Origin: Halomonas ramblicola
Lineage (GTDB): Bacteria > Pseudomonadota > Gammaproteobacteria > Pseudomonadales > Halomonadaceae
Length of the DNA: 64,000 nucleotides
Assembly (NCBI RefSeq): GCF_030409215.1
Contig: NZ_JAUFPL010000017.1
Location: 377,138 to 441,137, forward strand
Direction: 5' to 3'
Shown: positions 43,414-51,640 of the stretch, one piece after another
How positions within the stretch are numbered: the stretch's first letter is position 1
Layout: every line of letters begins with the position of its first letter
The notes under the pieces: model-generated
Seen by the model: the letters and a program-made list of their open reading frames with translations, nothing else
The model's database searches: none
What the model was told of the DNA's origin: nothing
Position numbers and translations under genes: made by a program

Positions 43414-44511
43414 ATGACGGCACCCGCTGATGTGGCCCCTGCCGCTTTCGATGAACGACGCGCCGAGGCCTTCGCCGAGCGGCTCGTCGAGATCCTCAAC
43501 AATGGGGCCCTGTGCCTGATGACCTCGCTCGGCCATCGCACCGGCCTGTTCGACACCCTGGCGCAGATGGGCCCGGCCACCAGCGGCGAGATCGCCGACC
43601 GTGCCGGCCTCCAGGAGCGCTACGTACGCGAATGGCTGGGCGCCATGACCGTGGGCGATCTCATCGAGCACGACCCGACCGCCGGCACCTACCAGCTGCC
43701 CGCGGAGCACGCCGCCTGCCTGAGTCGGCGCTCGCCGACCGACAATATCGCGGTGTTCGCCCAGTACATCCCGCTGCTGGGTACCGTGGAGGACGACATC
43801 GTGCGCTGCTTCCGCGACGGCGGCGGCGTCCCCTACGAGCGCTACGGCCGCTTCCACGAGATCATGGCCGAGGACAGTGGCCAGTCGGTGGTGCCGGCAC
43901 TGGAGTCGCACATCCTGCCGCTGGTCACGGGGCTGGCCGAGCGCCTCGAGCGCGGCATCCGCGTGCTCGACGCCGGCTGCGGCCGCGGTCGGGCCATCAA
44001 CACCCTGGCGAGCCGCTTCCCCGCGAGCCGCTTCACCGGCTACGACCTCTCCGAAGAGGCCATCGCCGCGGCACGTCGGGAGGCCGAGGCCCTCGGCAAC
44101 ACCAATGCGACCTTCGAGGTCCGCGACCTGACCGACTTCGACCGCACCGCCGAACCGGCCGCCTTCGATCTCATCACCACCTTCGACGCCGTCCACGACC
44201 AGGCCGACCCGCCGGCGCTGCTGCGCGGCATCCGCCGCGCCCTGGCCGACGATGGTGTCTACCTGGCCCAGGACATCAAGGGCTCGGGGCACCACCACGA
44301 CGACCGCGGCCACCCCATCGGCCCGCTGCTCTACACCCTCTCCTGCATGCACTGCATGACGGTGTCACTGGCCCGCGGCGGCGAGGGGCTCGGCGCGATG
44401 TGGGGCCGGGAGAAGGCGCTGGACTACTTCCACACGGCCGGTTTCGCCGACGTCGCGATCCACGAGCTCGACCACGACTTCCAGAACTACTGGTACGTCT
44501 GCCGACCCTGA
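43414..44511 (+). CDS. SAM-dependent methyltransferase with N-terminal winged helix
   Basis: This 365-residue protein starts with a helical winged-helix-like region (NGALCLMTSLGHRTGLFDTL, then GEIADRAGLQERYVREWLGA) and a class I methyltransferase domain with the SAM motif VLDAGCGRGRAINTL. The architecture resembles Rv2258c-type methyltransferases, where the N-terminal domain is dimerising or ligand-binding, not DNA-binding. The substrate is unknown. Directly under the control region of the second TetR regulator. Confidence 0.85.
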   Translation: MTAPADVAPAAFDERRAEAFAERLVEILNNGALCLMTSLGHRTGLFDTLAQMGPATSGEIADRAGLQERYVREWLGAMTVGDLIEHDPTAGTYQLPAEHAACLSRRSPTDNIAVFAQYIPLLGTVEDDIVRCFRDGGGVPYERYGRFHEIMAEDSGQSVVPALESHILPLVTGLAERLERGIRVLDAGCGRGRAINTLASRFPASRFTGYDLSEEAIAAARREAEALGNTNATFEVRDLTDFDRTAEPAAFDLITTFDAVHDQADPPALLRGIRRALADDGVYLAQDIKGSGHHHDDRGHPIGPLLYTLSCMHCMTVSLARGGEGLGAMWGREKALDYFHTAGFADVAIHELDHDFQNYWYVCRP

Positions 44512-44620
44512 ACCAACGGGTGGGGCGCAGCAGCCCCGCCCGAGCCGTGGTGCTTTTGCCCAATGGCACTCGGGCATGCCGGGACGATGGCGCACTGGCG
44601 GCGGGGGTGAATCAGCCCAG

Positions 44621-45454
44621 TCAGCTCCGTGTAGCGCGCGCGAATGCTGACAGCTCCGTATTGAAGCGTTCGGGATCTTCCAGGAACGGCATGTGAGCCA
44701 CCGCTTCGTACCAGGACGCTTTCGCGGTTGGACAAACCCCCAGGATGTGCTCGGCCATGGCAGGCAGAACATGTTGGTCCAACTTGCCCTGTGAAACCAG
44801 TACCGGTACTGCCAGGTGCTGAAGGACATCGTCAGAATCGATCTCCCGCATCAGCAGAGCGGCCCGAACCTCGGCAGGAACGATGATGTTATATGCCAGC
44901 GCATACTCGAAATCCACCTCCGCCATGGGGCGGGCGACCAACTCCCGAACGAACTGCCGCATTGCCTCGATATTGGTCGGCAAATCCGGCTGCGTCGCCG
45001 CCTCAATATAGCTCAGCAAGCCAGGCCCGTAGAGCATATTCAAGCTAGCTTGTGTGAGCTTCACCCCGCCTCCCACATAGTTAACCCCCGAGATGGCCGA
45101 GCTTCCATAAGCGCGTAGATAGTCGCCAATGACGAAACCGCCATACGACCAGCCGACCAGCACTGGGCGATCAAGATGCAACTCTCCAATGATGGCGGCA
45201 ATGTCATCTGCCCAGAGTTGGGCATCGGTATAGTGATCCGCTTCCAGCGGGACATCGGACATTCCATGACCACGCAGGTCCATGGCCACCAGCCGAAACT
45301 CGTCCGCCAGGGAGCCTTCATACTGGTGTCGCCAGGCCAGATGGCTTCCGGACCACCCATGGATGAATAGTATGGGAATACCGGCAGTATTCCCCCATTC
45401 GCGTACGTGCAAGCGAAGGTTCCCGCCACCCGAAACCTCATGCTTCGTTGCCAT
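44621..45454 (-). CDS. Alpha/beta-fold hydrolase
   Basis: The 277-residue hydrolase has the oxyanion FIHGWSGSHLAW, the nucleophile elbow VGWSYGGFV, Asp in VSQGKLDQHVLP and His in EAVAHMPFLED, so a complete Ser-Asp-His triad. It is AT-richer than the surrounding genes (for example the stretch near 45050-45200), suggesting recent acquisition. The start at ATG 45454 follows GAGGTG. It sits head-on behind the hydrolase-LuxR fusion on the same strand, which may be its regulator. Substrate unknown. Confidence 0.87.
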   Translation of the reverse strand: MATKHEVSGGGNLRLHVREWGNTAGIPILFIHGWSGSHLAWRHQYEGSLADEFRLVAMDLRGHGMSDVPLEADHYTDAQLWADDIAAIIGELHLDRPVLVGWSYGGFVIGDYLRAYGSSAISGVNYVGGGVKLTQASLNMLYGPGLLSYIEAATQPDLPTNIEAMRQFVRELVARPMAEVDFEYALAYNIIVPAEVRAALLMREIDSDDVLQHLAVPVLVSQGKLDQHVLPAMAEHILGVCPTAKASWYEAVAHMPFLEDPERFNTELSAFARATRS

Positions 45455-45560
45455 GATACACCTCGACAGAATGTCAGCCTTTACTCGTATTATCATGGCT
45501 CGCAGAGTCGCAATGGGGAATGGGAAAAGTGTCCCTTATTGTCCACGTCACTGCCCGAGT

Positions 45561-45578
45561 CCGGGACAAGCGTCCCGG
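45561..45578. terminator. Hairpin just after the LuxR-hydrolase fusion
   Basis: CCGGGAC-AAGC-GTCCCGG is a perfect 7-base hairpin starting 1 base beyond the stop of the minus-strand fusion gene. No T-run follows. Confidence 0.4.
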
Positions 45579-46637
45579 TCAGACGTCAAGCCCCTGATCA
45601 CGTACAAGAACAATGGCTTGGGCACGGCTTCGGACGCCTAGCTTGCTGAACAGGTGGGATATGTGATTACGCACGGTCTTTTCACTGATGTTCAGGCGAT
45701 CGGCGATCTGGACGTTGGTCAGTCCATCGGTGATTCCCGTGAGGACCTCATGCTCGCGTCGCGACAGGTCGGCGAATGCCGCGGCATGGGCGTGTTTCAA
45801 GCCGGTGAACTCGAGCACCCGCTCCTGGAAGGCCTGCCACGCGGGCTCGTGTTCGAGCAGGATGTGGTTGCGGGACTCCAGCTCGACAAAGGTGGCGTCG
45901 GGAATCTCCGAGGCGATCAGCCGGCCCTCAACGGCCGGCACCACCTCGTCGTCACGGGCATGGAGCACGAGTGTCGGCGCCCGGATCTTCGGAAGCAGCG
46001 CGGTGACGTCCAGGCCACCTCGGGCTTCCAGCAACTTCACGGCGATTTCGGCAGTGGTGGTCCGACGACAGAGGTCGTTGAACCAGCCGAGCTGTTCATC
46101 GCTCGCGCCCGGAATGAATCGAGAGGTGAAGACCTGGCGGAATGCCGGATTGTCGCTGTTCCACCCGTGGCGCATCAATTCCAGCATCGCGTGGTAGAAC
46201 CGTTCCGTGTCCGGACTGTCGCGCCGCGCCCAACCACGGGCATAGCCACCATACAGGATCAGCCGTGAAACACGCTCGGGATGGCTGGCGGCATAGTCGA
46301 TGGCGGTAGCCGCTCCCTGCGAGATGCCAAGCAGGATCACCGGCTCACGGGCCCTGGCCTCTTCGATGACCGCGGTGAGATCCGCCAGCCAGCAGGCTGG
46401 AGACAACATGTCACCGACATGCCAGTCCGTCATCCCGCTCCCCCGTTCATCGTAACGGATGAAGCGAAAATGTCGCGCGAAAAAACGCATCCAGTGCCGC
46501 CAGACCGGACTCTGCCAATCGTATTCGAGATGGGTCAACCAGTTCGCTGGCTTGGCGAGCATCGGCCCGCAGCCGGCCTCTGCCCAGGCCAGATGGATGC
46601 CGTCCGGCATCGTCAGGTATCGGATCCGCTGGTGCAT
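45579..46637 (-). CDS. Alpha/beta hydrolase fused to a LuxR-type DNA-binding domain
   Basis: This 352-residue protein combines a complete alpha/beta hydrolase (residues ~1-280) with a C-terminal LuxR/NarL HTH (residues ~295-350: LSRREHEVLTGITDGLTNVQ, then IADRLNISEKTVRNHISHLF). The nucleophile elbow is LLGISQGAATA; Asp is in LHARDDEVVP and His in SRNHILLEHE, so the triad is intact. A hydrolase domain as the sensor of a transcription factor suggests it binds or cleaves a small ester or lactone and reports it. Both neighbours are alpha/beta hydrolases. Confidence 0.88.
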   Translation of the reverse strand: MHQRIRYLTMPDGIHLAWAEAGCGPMLAKPANWLTHLEYDWQSPVWRHWMRFFARHFRFIRYDERGSGMTDWHVGDMLSPACWLADLTAVIEEARAREPVILLGISQGAATAIDYAASHPERVSRLILYGGYARGWARRDSPDTERFYHAMLELMRHGWNSDNPAFRQVFTSRFIPGASDEQLGWFNDLCRRTTTAEIAVKLLEARGGLDVTALLPKIRAPTLVLHARDDEVVPAVEGRLIASEIPDATFVELESRNHILLEHEPAWQAFQERVLEFTGLKHAHAAAFADLSRREHEVLTGITDGLTNVQIADRLNISEKTVRNHISHLFSKLGVRSRAQAIVLVRDQGLDV

Positions 46638-46724
46638 GGCGCATCCCCGATCAGGGTAGGTGACGAGAGTAATGTCGCTGAATCAGGCGCATCATTGCGC
46701 CGGGGCACGCCGCTCAGCGAGCGT

Positions 46725-46753
46725 TTGACGCCCTCACGGCCCGGCACTAGCTT
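46725..46753 (+). promoter_or_regulatory. Promoter of the secreted hydrolase
   Basis: TTGACG (46725-46730) and TAGCTT (46748-46753) are 17 bases apart, about 45 bases before the ATG. Confidence 0.55.
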
Positions 46754-46799
46754 GAATCGATACCGGCACACCACCACCAACAACCCCCTGGTGACCACC

Positions 46800-48353
46800 A
46801 TGCGCCCCTCTCCCTCGCTGAACGGCGTGCCCCGGGCCTGGCTTCTCCCCGGCACCCTGCTGCTGACCCTTTCCACCCTGTCGCTGTCGGCCCAGGCGCA
46901 GTCGTCGGATGCCGATGAACTGCCGCGTCTCGAGCCCTCGGAGTGCGCGACCGAAACGCTCAGCGCGCTGGAGGCGGAGTGCTACACCTTCCATGGCGAG
47001 GAGAACTGGGACGCACCCAACGGCAACGGCGTGGCCCTGCCCGTGGCCGTCTTCCAGCCCGAGCATGCCGAGGCCGGTGAGGTGCCGGTGTTCTTCTTCC
47101 CCGGCGGCCCCGGCTACTCGTCGCTCGACAACCGCGATTATCTCGAGCAGCTGCTCAAGGACGTCGGCGAACGCACCCTGGTGACCATGGACCACCGCGG
47201 CTTCATCCATGCCGAGCCGGCGCTGGAGTGCCCCGACTATGCCACCGTCTCGCCCTACCACAACATCATCCATACGCCGGCGATCACCGCCTCGCTCGAC
47301 CCCATGGAACGGCTGGACGCCATCGCACCGCTGGTCACGGCGTGCTACGACAAGCTCACCGACGAGGGCATCGACGTCACCCAGTACAACCAGTACAGCG
47401 TGTCGCGCGATGTCGACGAGATCCGCCGTCTGCTCGACTACGACACCCTCGACGCCTTCGGCTCCTCCACCGGCAGCGGCACGGTGCTCTCCTTCATCCA
47501 GTATCACCCCGAGAGCGTTCGTGCAGCGATCCTCGGCTGGCCCTGGTTCGCCCACCTGCGCAACCGTCCGCCGGTCGACGAGTTCTATACCGCCAAGCAG
47601 ACCTTCAGCGACGTGCTGTCGCGCTGCGTGGCGGACGAGCCGGCGTGCCGGGAGTTACTGCCCGACTGGCTGCTGGCCATCGACCGTGCCCGCCGCACTC
47701 TGGATGGCCACCCCTACATGGCCACCGTCGAGGAGAGCGACGGCAGCGAAAAGCGCCTCTATTTCGACGGCGCCGCCTTCCTCGACACCCTCTACCTGAT
47801 GCTGCCCGTCGCCTACGCCGAACTGCCGAGCCTGCTCGCCGATATCGAGGCCGGCGACTACTCGCGCCTTCACGACTTCTTCCTGATCGACGACTACAAC
47901 CCCGAGCCGACGGCGCCCAACTACGCGCTGGGCTACTTCCTGGCCCACGTGTGCGGCGACATGGGCGGCAACCGCCCCACGCCGGCGGACTCCACCGCCG
48001 CCGTGCAGCGCGAACCCGCGGTGCTCGGCTTCGAGCCGCCCTGGCTGTGTGCCTGGTGGGGCGAGGATGGCGACGTGCCCGCCGAACACAACGATCCGCC
48101 CGACACCGAAACGCCGGCGCTCGCCATCCACGGCCAGATGGACCCCTGCTGTGGCACGCGCTGGAGCGAGCACGTGCGCCCGGGCATGCCCAACCTGCAG
48201 TTCGTCGAGTACCAGGGCCTCGGCCACAGCCCGGTCAACGAGTGCCGCTCGACCATGATCGACGCCTTCCTGGCGGACCCTCACGCCCGCGTCGACGACA
48301 GCTGCAAGGACGAGGTCGCCCTGGAGCCCTGGGTGGTCGACCCCCCGCAGTAG
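46800..48353 (+). CDS. Exported alpha/beta hydrolase, tripeptidyl-aminopeptidase-like
   Basis: The 517-residue protein has a signal peptide (residues ~1-35, ending SLSAQAQS) and an alpha/beta hydrolase fold with oxyanion region FFFPGGPGYSS, nucleophile elbow FGSSTGSGTV and C-terminal His near YQGLGHSPVNE. The pattern is that of secreted peptidase-like or esterase hydrolases with a C-terminal TAP-like domain (Asp in AIHGQMDPCCGT). Eight cysteines suggest disulfides. The ATG at 46800 is fixed by the signal peptide. It is divergent from the LuxR-hydrolase fusion and may be its target. Confidence 0.85.
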   Translation: MRPSPSLNGVPRAWLLPGTLLLTLSTLSLSAQAQSSDADELPRLEPSECATETLSALEAECYTFHGEENWDAPNGNGVALPVAVFQPEHAEAGEVPVFFFPGGPGYSSLDNRDYLEQLLKDVGERTLVTMDHRGFIHAEPALECPDYATVSPYHNIIHTPAITASLDPMERLDAIAPLVTACYDKLTDEGIDVTQYNQYSVSRDVDEIRRLLDYDTLDAFGSSTGSGTVLSFIQYHPESVRAAILGWPWFAHLRNRPPVDEFYTAKQTFSDVLSRCVADEPACRELLPDWLLAIDRARRTLDGHPYMATVEESDGSEKRLYFDGAAFLDTLYLMLPVAYAELPSLLADIEAGDYSRLHDFFLIDDYNPEPTAPNYALGYFLAHVCGDMGGNRPTPADSTAAVQREPAVLGFEPPWLCAWWGEDGDVPAEHNDPPDTETPALAIHGQMDPCCGTRWSEHVRPGMPNLQFVEYQGLGHSPVNECRSTMIDAFLADPHARVDDSCKDEVALEPWVVDPPQ

Positions 48354-48379
48354 CGCTGGCCAGCTCGGGCGGCGCGAAC

Positions 48380-49249
48380 TCAGCTTTCCGGCTTGCGCGC
48401 GGTGATGGTCCAGGAGCTCGAGCCCATGACGATCCTGCCGTCCTGCTCGAAGGGCGCCAGGGCCTGGCGCAGCGCCTCCTCGATCTCGGGGCGCTGCCGC
48501 TCGGCCTCCTCGCCGGCCTCGCGGAATACCTCCCCCGCCGGCCCCAGGGCGAGCTGGAAGCGCATGGCGTTCTCCACCGAGTCGCCCACCTCCACCGGCC
48601 CGTCGTTGCGCTCGAAGGCGATGTTCTCGAAGCCGGCGATCTCCAGCTGCTGGGTGACCACCTCGGGATTGGCCATGGAGAAGGGCCCCGGACCACAGGT
48701 GCGGGCGTCCTCGCCGGGCGGGGGCAGGAAGTCCAGCACCACCTGCCTGGGCAGGCCCAGCCAGGGGTTGTCCTCGATATCGCGCCAGACGATGAACATC
48801 AGCTCGCCGCCCGGCTTGAGCGCCTTGTGGACGTTGCGCATGGCCACCACCGGATGCTCGAAGAACATCATGCCGAAGCGCGAGAAGCACAGGTCGTATT
48901 CCGGCTCGAAGGGGTAGTGCTCGACGTCGGCGGCGATGAAGCGCACGTTGTCGACGTCCGCCTCCGCGGCGCGGCGCAAGGCGTCCTCCAGGAACTGCTC
49001 GACACAGTCCAGGCCCAGGACCTCGCCCCGGGGGCCGGTCCGGCGCGCCAGCTCGATGGCGGTGTCGCCCCAGCCGCAGCCGACATCGACGATCCGGCTG
49101 CCCGGTTCGATCTCGAGACGCTCGAGCGGCACCCGGCTGTGGTAGCTCAGACCGTTCATCAGGATGTCCTGGAAGCTATCGAACTTCTCGGCCAGGGTGT
49201 CGTTCCAGAACTCGACGTATTCGCTGGCGGGTTGCGTGGTCTGCTGCAT
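48380..49249 (-). CDS. Class I SAM-dependent methyltransferase
   Basis: The 289-residue protein has motif I IVDVGCGWGDTAIELARRTG, motif II LGLDCVEQFLEDALRRA, and the AMRNVHKALKPGGELMFIVW element typical of UbiE/COQ5-like methyltransferases. The substrate is unknown. It is convergent with the secreted hydrolase and 130 bases downstream of the third BTAD regulator on the same strand. Confidence 0.85.
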   Translation of the reverse strand: MQQTTQPASEYVEFWNDTLAEKFDSFQDILMNGLSYHSRVPLERLEIEPGSRIVDVGCGWGDTAIELARRTGPRGEVLGLDCVEQFLEDALRRAAEADVDNVRFIAADVEHYPFEPEYDLCFSRFGMMFFEHPVVAMRNVHKALKPGGELMFIVWRDIEDNPWLGLPRQVVLDFLPPPGEDARTCGPGPFSMANPEVVTQQLEIAGFENIAFERNDGPVEVGDSVENAMRFQLALGPAGEVFREAGEEAERQRPEIEEALRQALAPFEQDGRIVMGSSSWTITARKPES

Positions 49250-49379
49250 GGCGTACCTCCAGGATGGGGGCCATGGATGTCGCGGCGCCGAGGCACCGCA
49301 GGACGGCGACGGGGCATCTCGATTCCACGCCCCGCCGCCTATCTATCAGTTCTAGCAGTTGGGTCATCTTTCTGCGGCC

Positions 49380-51416
49380 CTAGTCGAACCCTGCCCGGCG
49401 CAACCCCTCCAGATAGTGCTCGGCATCGGCGTCGCGCCGGTAGGGATCGAGCGCGGCCAGCCATTCCAGACAGCCGATGTGCGCGGGGAAGGTCCCGCGG
49501 GCCAGTTGATAGCGGAAATGGCGATAGACGGTGTCACGGTGATGCCGGCCCTGCTCGAGCTGCCCGAGATGGGCATGGGCCGCGGCGAGGAAGGCCGGCG
49601 TGTTGCAGAAGGCCTGGGGCGCCGAGGCCAGGGTGTCGATGGCCTCGCCATAGCGCCGGGCGCTGAAGAAAGCGATCCCGGCCATGCCGGCGTACCACTC
49701 CGGCCGGTAGGGGGCCAGGCGTAGCGCCTTGCACGCCGCCTCCACCCCGCGCTCGGGGTCGCCGATCAAGGCCAGGGCGAAGGCGGCATGGGCGAGCACG
49801 TCGGCATCGTTGGGATTGAGGACGAGGGCCAGCGTCAGCTCCCGGTCGGCGGCCTCGTAGCGCCGTGCGTAGAGCTCGGCCAGGCCCAGCATGCAGTGGG
49901 CGCGATGGTCGTGCTCGTCCAGGGCGACCGCCCGGCGGCCGAGCGCCAGGGCCTCGTCCTGCAGGAACGCCCAGTGCTGCCAGGCGTAGCAGGCCCATTC
50001 ATCCAGGTGCGCCAGGGCCAGCCCGACGTAGGCCCGGGCGAACTGCGGGTCCCGGGCCAGCGCCTCCCGGAAGCAGCGCCGCGCCTCCTGGATCGCCGGC
50101 AGGTCCGGGTGGCGCAGGGCGTGCCAACCGCGCAGCCAGAGGTCATAGGCCTGCCAGTCCCGGGGCGGGATCCGCCGGGTCCGGGTCAGGCGGTCATCCT
50201 CGATCCGCCCGACCAGGCGGCCGACGATATGCGAGACGATCTCGTCCTGTACCGCGAAGAGCTCGTCGCGCCGGCAGTCGTAGCGCTCCGCCCAGACCTG
50301 GTGCCCACCCTCGGTCGCCAGCAGGCGGGCGGTGAGCCGCAGCCCCTTCCCGAAGCCGCGCAGCCGCCCGTCGAGGAGATAATCGACGCCGAGTTCGCGA
50401 CCGATCCGTTCCCGGCTGGCCCCACTATGGCGATAGGCCAGGGCGCTCGCCGGGGCGATCACCTCGAGCTCACGGAAGCGACCCAGCTCGGTGGCGATGT
50501 CCTCCGCCAGGCCCTCGCCCAGGTGACGCAGCCCCTCCTCGGCCGGCTCGAGGGCCAGCACGGCCAGCGCCGGCAGCCCGGAGGGCTCACCGCGGCGCCA
50601 CCGGCGTGCCGCGGCGGCGGCCTCGATCACATCGGGGCGCTCGGGCAGGTCGTCGATCTCCCACGCCAGGTCGGTCGCATCGCCCGGCAGCAGCGCCAGC
50701 AATTCCTGCCGCAAGCGTTCGGTCTGCGGGGCGGGAGTGGCGCCGAGTTCATCGGCGAGCCGTTCGCCGAAGCGTCGATACTGCGCGAGCGCCGCCCCGA
50801 TCCGGTCCTGGTAGAGGTAGAGGCGCATCAGGATGCGCAGCACCCCCTCGTCGAGCGGATCCTCCGCCAGCAGCCGCAGGGCGAGCTGGATCCCCGGGTC
50901 GATGGCGCCGGTGATGACATAGTGGTCGAGCAACCGGCGCATCAGCTGCTGCAGCTGCTCCTCCAGGTGGCAGCGCTGGGCCGCCAGCCACATCTCGTAG
51001 GCGTCGCCGCAGTCGACCATGCCCTCTAGGAAGGGTCCACGGTACTGGGCGAGCGCCCGTTCCAGGGTCTCCGGGGTACCGTCGGCCACCCGCCGCTCGA
51101 ATGCCTCCAGGTCGACCTCGAACGCCTGCGCCTCCACGCCCACCTCCCGGGCGCCGATGACCAGGCCGTCGCGCGCCTCCGGCGGCAGCGCATACCGCAG
51201 GCGGGACAGCACCTGGCGCAGGTTGGCCCGGGCCCGTGACTCCGCCATGTCGTCCCACAGCAGGCCAGCGAGCCGGTCCCGCGTCTCCCGCCGGGACGGG
51301 CTCGCCACCAGGTAGGCCAGCAGGGCCTCGACCTTGCGGGTGGGGAAGGCGAGCGCCTGCCCGTCCGGCGTATGGCAGGCGAACGGGCCCAGCAACGAGA
51401 CATGCAGACGAATCAT
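49380..51416 (-). CDS. BTAD regulator with TolB-like and TPR domains
   Basis: The 678-residue regulator begins at ATG 51416 (MIRLHVSLLGPFACHTPDGQ) with the winged helix (AYLVASPSRRETRDRLAGLLW, and ARANLRQVLSRLRYALP), BTAD (ALAQYRGPFLEGMVDCGDAYEMW, and AIDPGIQLALRLLAEDPLDE), then a TolB-N/FlgO-like segment (GLRHLGEGLAEDIATELGRF) and tetratricopeptide repeats (RAYVGLALAHLDEWACYAWQ). This layout differs from the other two regulators and resembles CadC/adenylate-cyclase-type sensor parts. The adjacent divergent gene is the second FAD oxidase, with a matching repeat box between them. Confidence 0.85.
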   Translation of the reverse strand: MIRLHVSLLGPFACHTPDGQALAFPTRKVEALLAYLVASPSRRETRDRLAGLLWDDMAESRARANLRQVLSRLRYALPPEARDGLVIGAREVGVEAQAFEVDLEAFERRVADGTPETLERALAQYRGPFLEGMVDCGDAYEMWLAAQRCHLEEQLQQLMRRLLDHYVITGAIDPGIQLALRLLAEDPLDEGVLRILMRLYLYQDRIGAALAQYRRFGERLADELGATPAPQTERLRQELLALLPGDATDLAWEIDDLPERPDVIEAAAAARRWRRGEPSGLPALAVLALEPAEEGLRHLGEGLAEDIATELGRFRELEVIAPASALAYRHSGASRERIGRELGVDYLLDGRLRGFGKGLRLTARLLATEGGHQVWAERYDCRRDELFAVQDEIVSHIVGRLVGRIEDDRLTRTRRIPPRDWQAYDLWLRGWHALRHPDLPAIQEARRCFREALARDPQFARAYVGLALAHLDEWACYAWQHWAFLQDEALALGRRAVALDEHDHRAHCMLGLAELYARRYEAADRELTLALVLNPNDADVLAHAAFALALIGDPERGVEAACKALRLAPYRPEWYAGMAGIAFFSARRYGEAIDTLASAPQAFCNTPAFLAAAHAHLGQLEQGRHHRDTVYRHFRYQLARGTFPAHIGCLEWLAALDPYRRDADAEHYLEGLRRAGFD

Positions 51417-51483
51417 GAGCAGTCCTCCTGACTCAAGCCTATCCCCGGATGCGGATCGCTGCCCGACTTCGTTCCCTCCTCCC

Positions 51484-51527
51484 GTCACGCCGTCGTCACG
51501 CTTCCGGGACGGTCACCCTGCTATGCC
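51484..51527 (+). promoter_or_regulatory. Candidate SARP/BTAD operator-promoter for the second FAD oxidase
   Basis: GTCACGC (51484-51490) and GTCACGC (51495-51501) are spaced by exactly 11 bases; a degenerate third unit GGGACGG lies at 51506-51512, again 11 bases on. Nine bases later TATGCC (51522-51527) is a -10-like box. The geometry equals that at 38234-38277, although the repeat sequence differs apart from ACGC. Confidence 0.55.
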
Positions 51528-51640
51528 TGGGGATGAGCCGGCCCGGGCCGGTTCGCCCCCTACATCGCCGACGTCCCGGCGTCGCACGGGGGCGTCGACC
51601 CCGCCGGGCGGTCCGATAACCCCAAACCGGGAGGTGCGAG

